A program made the position numbers and the translations under genes. The notes under the pieces are model-generated. The model saw only the letters and a list, made by a program, of their open reading frames with translations, was not told the DNA's origin and made no database searches. A stretch of 64,000 nt of DNA from JAJPKR01 sp050746125 (GTDB taxonomy: Bacteria; Acidobacteriota; Terriglobia; Terriglobales; SCQP01), in contig JBOGKX010000040.1 in NCBI GenBank assembly GCA_050746125.1, forward strand, positions 60,715 through 124,714. Direction: 5' to 3'. Below are positions 60,131 to 64,000 of this stretch, one piece after another (the first letter of the stretch is position 1; the number at the start of each line of letters is the position of its first letter).

Positions 60131-60377
60131 CCGAGCCGGCCGCTGGCAGGAGCGTTGCGGCCGAGCGGCGCTGATCGTGCTGATGCTCGAGCTTGGGCTG
60201 CTGCTGCTGGTCGTACCCTGGACCGGCGTCTGGCGCGGCAACTATTTCGTGCTGCATTCGGCGACGCTGGCCGCCTGGGCGCTCAGCCCCTTTTGCCAAG
60301 GCGCGGTCAGCGGCCTCGGCCTGGTAAACCTGTGGATGGGCACCGGCGAGATCGCGCATTTTCGCGAGCGCGTCTGA
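60096..60377 (+). CDS. Small membrane protein
   Basis: A protein of up to 93 residues; the start is uncertain because ATG 60096 lies within the end of the TPR gene (35-base overlap), with GTG 60108 also possible. Two hydrophobic segments are visible, about 24-42 (ALIVLMLELGLLLLVVPWTG) and about 54-80, the latter with the pattern GAVSGLGLVNLWMG. Similar small unnamed membrane proteins with a conserved GxxSGLGL motif occur in Acidobacteria. Function unknown. Confidence 0.6.
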   Translation: MSPSVSAGWANSRAGRWQERCGRAALIVLMLELGLLLLVVPWTGVWRGNYFVLHSATLAAWALSPFCQGAVSGLGLVNLWMGTGEIAHFRERV

Positions 60378-60394
60378 CTCCCGGAGCGGCCAGC

Positions 60395-61036
60395 GTGCTG
60401 CTTTACTACATCACCGACAGCCAGGGTCAGGCGCGCCGCGCCGACGAGCTGAGCGAGCGGGTGGTGGCCGCGGCGCGCGGCGGCGTGGACTGGATCCAAC
60501 TCCGCGAAAAAGATCTCTCGGCGCGCCAGCTCTTCGAATTGGCAACCGCACTCAAGCAGCGGCTGGCACGGACGCCTGGCCAGCGCGCCCGCTTGCTGAT
60601 TAACGATCGCCTGGATATTGCCTTGGCCGCGAAGCTGGATGGCGTGCACTTGCCCGGAGCCGGCTTGGCGCCGGCCGACATTACTTCCCGGCGCGACCTC
60701 GTGCCACCCGAATTTATGCTGGTGGTTAGCTGCCATAGTCCCGCCGAAGTCGTCGCGGCCGCGCGCGCCGGCGCCCAAGCCACGGTGCTCGGGCCGATCT
60801 TTTCGACGCCATCGAAGGCCGGTCAGGGCGAGCCGCTGGGCCCTGCGGTTTTGCGCGTGGCGCGCCAAGTCTCGATTCCGGTGCTGGCGCTGGGCGGAAT
60901 TACGCCGAGCAATGCCGCCGACTGTCTGGCCGCCGGCGCCGCCGGATTGGCCGGCATCCGCCTGTTTCAAGAAGCGGAGCCGGCCGGCGTTTGTGCCGCG
61001 CTGCGGCGACTGACGGCATCTCCGGCTCGGGGCTAG
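60395..61036 (+). CDS. thiE: Thiamine-phosphate synthase
   Basis: A 213-residue TIM-barrel enzyme that joins HMP pyrophosphate and thiazole phosphate to make thiamine phosphate. Motifs: WIQLREKDLSARQLFELA (about 29-46), the LLINDRLDIALAAKLDGVHL stretch (about 67-86, pyrophosphate-binding), ATVLGPIFSTPSKAGQGEPLG (in two parts, about 128-148) and VLALGGITPSNAADCLAAGA (about 163-182). The start is GTG 60395, behind GGAG; an open frame farther upstream is not coding. No thi-box riboswitch is seen before it. Confidence 0.93.
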   Translation: MLLYYITDSQGQARRADELSERVVAAARGGVDWIQLREKDLSARQLFELATALKQRLARTPGQRARLLINDRLDIALAAKLDGVHLPGAGLAPADITSRRDLVPPEFMLVVSCHSPAEVVAAARAGAQATVLGPIFSTPSKAGQGEPLGPAVLRVARQVSIPVLALGGITPSNAADCLAAGAAGLAGIRLFQEAEPAGVCAALRRLTASPARG

Positions 61037-61056
61037 ACTGAAGCCGGGAGGGCTTC

Positions 61057-61335
61057 ATGACACCCGAGCAAGCTTCCGGCGCGGTGCAGTTCATCGCCGA
61101 TCAGCAGGGCCAATTTGCCAATGAGATGCTGCGGATGCAGAATCGGCTCGAGCAATCCGATACCTTGCTCAAGCGCGTCGAGGACCGCTTGCGGCAGGCC
61201 GGCGAAGGATGGCAGCAAGCCGCCGGCGATTTGAAGCGCATGGAGGCGATACTGCGGGAACTGCAAGAGGGGCAAGCCCGCACACATCAGGAATTGGCCA
61301 CTCTCCGTGCCGCCGTGGTCAAACCCGCTCGCTAG
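61057..61335 (+). CDS. Small coiled-coil protein
   Basis: A 92-residue, mostly helical, charged protein with heptad-like spacing throughout (for example NRLEQSDTLLKRVEDRLRQA near 29-48). ATG 61057 follows GGGAGG. No membrane span or known domain. The function is not recognised; such short coiled coils often organise larger complexes. It is 20 bases after thiE and converges with the membrane protein gene 7 bases away. Confidence 0.7.
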   Translation: MTPEQASGAVQFIADQQGQFANEMLRMQNRLEQSDTLLKRVEDRLRQAGEGWQQAAGDLKRMEAILRELQEGQARTHQELATLRAAVVKPAR

Positions 61336-61342
61336 GCGGAGG

Positions 61343-61942
61343 TCAATTCCGAGGGGTGTTGCGCTCGGCGAGCAGCCAGGCGCCCAGCAGAGCCACGGGC
61401 AGGAAAATCAGCGGCAACAGCGCCTGCCGCAGGCTGTCGGGCGGATCGAGGCCCGGCGGCATGCCGGGCATGGCTTGGCGGCTGGCATAGCTGAGCAGCG
61501 CGGCCAGGCCATAATACACAGTCACCACGCCGGGAAGCAGCAGGATGTATCCCAAGGCGGTACGGGCCGCGGGAACGCGACGCTGCGCCCAAAAGCAACC
61601 GAGCACCGCCGCCGGCGCCAAATAGGTCGCACTGCCGCCCAGGCTCAACAGGGTGGCGCCCAGCAGCAAGAACATTCCCGCCAGCGGCTGCCGCTCGAGG
61701 ATGAGCGCGCCCGTGACCGCCACCAGCGCCAGTATCGGCACGATCAACTGGTGAAAGACGGTTGCCGGAACGCCCAGATGAACGGCGAAGGGATCGTAAG
61801 TGGCGATGAACTCCGAATCGACGACGCTGAGAATCGCCCCTAGGACAGCCGCAAACAAGGTAAGCCGGAGCACCCAGCCGCGGCGCGCGGAAGCGGCGGG
61901 TGGCGGGACGCCAGGCGAAGCGAAGTCGACCGATTGGGCCAC
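61343..61942 (-). CDS. Integral membrane protein of unknown family
   Basis: A 199-residue protein with about five membrane spans (near 22-42, 66-85, 88-113, 128-150 and 170-191). It starts at GTG 61942 with no strong ribosome site, 16 bases after the STAS gene on the same strand, so co-transcription is likely. No known domain is recognised. The position beside an anti-sigma-antagonist-like protein could mean a signalling link, which is only an inference. Confidence 0.65.
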   Translation of the reverse strand: MAQSVDFASPGVPPPAASARRGWVLRLTLFAAVLGAILSVVDSEFIATYDPFAVHLGVPATVFHQLIVPILALVAVTGALILERQPLAGMFLLLGATLLSLGGSATYLAPAAVLGCFWAQRRVPAARTALGYILLLPGVVTVYYGLAALLSYASRQAMPGMPPGLDPPDSLRQALLPLIFLPVALLGAWLLAERNTPRN

Positions 61943-61958
61943 GGGCCGCGCGAGCGGG

Positions 61959-62303
61959 CTAGGCGAAGCTCTTGATGGCTTCCGCCTCGGAAGGGTATAC
62001 GTCGAACACAGTCAACAACTTGGTGATCAGCAACAACTCATGAAAGCGCTTCGTGATGTTGGACAAGCGAATCTTGGCGCCTTGCGCGTGCGCGGTGCTG
62101 TGCAGACCGACCAGGGCGCCCAGGCCGCTGCTGTCGATGAAATCCACCTGGGCCAAGTTCAATACGATCTTCTTGCTGCCGTTGGCGAGCAGTTCCTTGA
62201 CTTGTTCGCGCAGGATGTTGGTTTCCTCTCCCAGCACGATCCGCCCCACGGCTTCGACTACGGTCACGCCACCGTCGCTGCGTTTGGTTAATTTCAGTGC
62301 CAC
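61959..62303 (-). CDS. STAS-domain anti-sigma factor antagonist
   Basis: A 114-residue SpoIIAA-like protein that binds or releases an anti-sigma or related switch kinase depending on phosphorylation. The signature is VDFIDSSGLGALVGL (about 53-67) with the phosphorylatable serine (Ser58) following the aspartate; the preceding strand VVEAVGRIVLG is typical. The start at GTG 62303 has AAGGAG 7-8 bases upstream and places the domain at once. No kinase or sigma factor is adjacent, so its partner lies elsewhere. Confidence 0.92.
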   Translation of the reverse strand: MALKLTKRSDGGVTVVEAVGRIVLGEETNILREQVKELLANGSKKIVLNLAQVDFIDSSGLGALVGLHSTAHAQGAKIRLSNITKRFHELLLITKLLTVFDVYPSEAEAIKSFA

Positions 62304-62397
62304 GCTCGATCTCCTTGTCGCGGCCCCGGCTGAAGCCGTCCCGCATTGAGAAAACGCGATTGTATGTAATCCGCCTTCGCATTGCAACCGCGCCGCT

Positions 62398-64000
62398 TCA
62401 GCCGCTGTCGCGAGCGGCCGGGACCGGCGCCGGCTCGGGAACGCCGATGCGCGCTTGGGCGGCGAGCCAAACCAGCCAGGCCGCCGCCACGGCCAATAGA
62501 ACGATGCCGGCGGCGTGGTAACGCGCCGCGCCGGCGCCGAGGTAGTCGAGGCCGGCCGGCACTAAACCGACCAGCAGGCCGGCCGAGACATAGGCGAGGG
62601 GATTGTCGCGCAAAAAGTAGCCAATGAAGAGGCCGACTAGAGCCCATTCGGCGGCGGTCAGCGCCAGCCCCAAGCCGAGTTGCGCCGTGGTGTGTACCGG
62701 AGGCAGAGTGCCCAGGCATAACACCGCCAGGGCCACGAACAGCCAGGGCCGCCAGCGGCGGTCGCGCCAGCCCAAGACGAAAGCGGGAACGATGATGCCG
62801 AGCAGGGCCGCCGCCCAGAGCGACTGGAAGGGGGCGAGAACCAGGGTCGAGAGCCCCGGCACGGCCACATCCAAGCCATGGACGGAGGCCAGGACGATGG
62901 TGCCGAAGCGATGGCAGACGGCATTGAGGAGCAACTCGCAGCGCTGCCAGCCGGCGCTCCACAACAGGGCAAGGATGCCGGCGAGCAGGGCGTCGCGGGC
63001 CCACAGCCGGCGGGCGGCGGGCTGGGCCAGCGCCAGGGCGCGCGGCGCCGTCAGCTGCGCCGCGGGGAAGAGCACGACGGTTGCCAAGAAGCCGCCGAGA
63101 AAGGCGAAGATCAATTGCACGGCCAAGGCGACCTGCCACAAATTCCAGGGCGTGTCGGTGCTGTATTGGGCGGCCGCCGCGGGCAGGCGGTTGGCCACGG
63201 CCACGGCGATGGCCAGTCCGCCGGCGACGGCCCAGAGCAAAATTGGCCGCCAGCGCGCTCCACGCTCGCGCACAAAGCGAAACAGGAACCACAGCACGAG
63301 CACGGTGAGGCCGGCATACAATAGCGTCGGCGCCAGCCGCAGCAACACGCCCGGCAAGGTAGTTCTTTCGTAAGCGCGAACGCTTGCCTCCGGGACGTGA
63401 AGCGAGGGCGCAAAGCCGCCGAACTCGTCGCCAATCATGCGGGCGGCGATGCGGAAGCGAATGCCGCCGCCGGGGAAGGCGATGTTGCGCGGCGAGCCGG
63501 GCGGATCTTCCCAAATGAAGTTGCTGTCCACGCGATGCGGCTGTTCCTGCTGCGTGGCGCTCTGGAGGCGCATGCGGCCCACGTCTATGCCCACCTGGCG
63601 CAAATAGCGAGCGGCGGCGGCCTGAGCGGCGGCGAGGGAGGGGGAGGCGCCGGCGGCCTGGTCGGGGACTTGGCGCGAGTAACCGAAAATGGCGCGGCCG
63701 TCGGGCCGCACGGCAACCTCGAACTCCTCCTGCTGCAAGGGTCGGAAAAAGCGCACCCGCCAGAACAGGCCGGCGAGGACTTGCGAGTATTCGCGCACGA
63801 CTGCCGCCCGTCCGGCGTGCACGAAGATGAAGTGCGCGGCAGGTCCCGACTGCGCCGAATCCACGGTGGCCACCGTGCGGTAGCCGGCGGTCGAGATGCC
63901 CTGGGCCGCCAGGTAGGCGCGCGCCGCCGCCGTGGCTTGCGCCGGCGTGCTGGTAAAGCGCAGCCCGCTCCGCCAGGAGGCTAGGGGCTTGAGGTAGGCC
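62398..64000 (-). CDS. Multi-pass membrane protein, 5-prime end beyond the window
   Basis: An open frame that runs into the window edge, so the start and N-terminus are missing; 534 codons are visible. The extracytoplasmic-looking first part (about 200 residues seen) has two similar halves ending in AAAR-like helices (TAAARAYLAAQGI and AQAAAARYLRQVGI), then about nine membrane spans follow. No catalytic motif such as the E-E-x-x-x-R of CAAX proteases is apparent, although the layout is reminiscent of that family. The family is not recognised. The gene is 94 bases upstream of the STAS gene on the same strand and may share its transcript. Confidence 0.7.
   Translation of the reverse strand, partial: AYLKPLASWRSGLRFTSTPAQATAAARAYLAAQGISTAGYRTVATVDSAQSGPAAHFIFVHAGRAAVVREYSQVLAGLFWRVRFFRPLQQEEFEVAVRPDGRAIFGYSRQVPDQAAGASPSLAAAQAAAARYLRQVGIDVGRMRLQSATQQEQPHRVDSNFIWEDPPGSPRNIAFPGGGIRFRIAARMIGDEFGGFAPSLHVPEASVRAYERTTLPGVLLRLAPTLLYAGLTVLVLWFLFRFVRERGARWRPILLWAVAGGLAIAVAVANRLPAAAAQYSTDTPWNLWQVALAVQLIFAFLGGFLATVVLFPAAQLTAPRALALAQPAARRLWARDALLAGILALLWSAGWQRCELLLNAVCHRFGTIVLASVHGLDVAVPGLSTLVLAPFQSLWAAALLGIIVPAFVLGWRDRRWRPWLFVALAVLCLGTLPPVHTTAQLGLGLALTAAEWALVGLFIGYFLRDNPLAYVSAGLLVGLVPAGLDYLGAGAARYHAAGIVLLAVAAAWLVWLAAQARIGVPEPAPVPAARDSG

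Noticed and set aside
60155..60394. Upstream extension of thiE
   Set aside because: Overlaps the small membrane protein in another frame; GTG 60395 with GGAG fits the conserved start of ThiE.

Overview
The window reads like a chromosomal segment of an Acidobacteriota bacterium. This is inferred from content, not from a search. It is uniformly GC-rich. It carries an Oar-type TonB-dependent receptor with an N-terminal carboxypeptidase-like regulatory domain, two tandem secreted proteins of the VWFA-related type typical of Acidobacteria, several secreted TPR proteins, a sedolisin and a multiheme cytochrome. Housekeeping genes are dense, often overlap by a few bases, and frequently start at GTG or TTG. 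Hardly any mobile DNA is present.

Layout. 1-4 kb: a DUF488 protein with a cysteine-rich unknown partner, the RNase P RNA, aroA, a ferritin-like protein and a 53-residue protein. 4-12 kb: a secreted amidohydrolase, a two-gene polysaccharide export pair (SLBB export protein plus chain-length/BY-kinase-like protein), a beta-lactamase-fold serine hydrolase, DUF72 and a membrane-anchored SDR. 12-18 kb: a complete OMF-MFP-RND efflux operon on the minus strand. 18-23 kb: an HDAC-like deacetylase, rlmH, cobO, accD, folC and plsC packed on the plus strand. 23-28 kb: a minus-strand translation block ispE, tRNA-Gln, prs, rplY, pth, rpsF, rpsR, rplI. 28-38 kb: eno, gpmI, a PIG-L deacetylase, DUF1385, prfA, selA, a large acyl-activating/ACP/acyltransferase fusion and a small zinc-ribbon protein. 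38-42 kb: a PBP4-type carboxypeptidase, an M48 protease, tRNA-Leu, and a decayed stretch with an integrase remnant and a frameshifted secreted gene.

42-57 kb is the accessory part: a sedolisin, a heptaheme cytochrome c, a XylR-type regulator diverging from a 1204-residue TonB receptor, then (after a hairpin and a fresh promoter candidate) two secreted TPR proteins and two secreted VWFA-related proteins. I read this as an envelope uptake or assembly locus under carbohydrate-type control; the substrate is unknown. 57-64 kb: a nucleoside deaminase, a large TPR protein, a small membrane protein, thiE, a coiled-coil protein, a membrane protein, a STAS antagonist and a membrane protein cut by the window edge.

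Most notable: the 3-prime end of ispE lies inside the tRNA-Gln gene; the two VWFA proteins have degenerate metal sites; the BY-kinase-like protein lacks the tyrosine tail and part of its Walker A-prime motif; the acyl-activating enzyme is a three-domain fusion; and a dead integrase fragment sits beside tRNA-Leu. No CRISPR array, prophage, intact insertion sequence or classical defence operon is visible.
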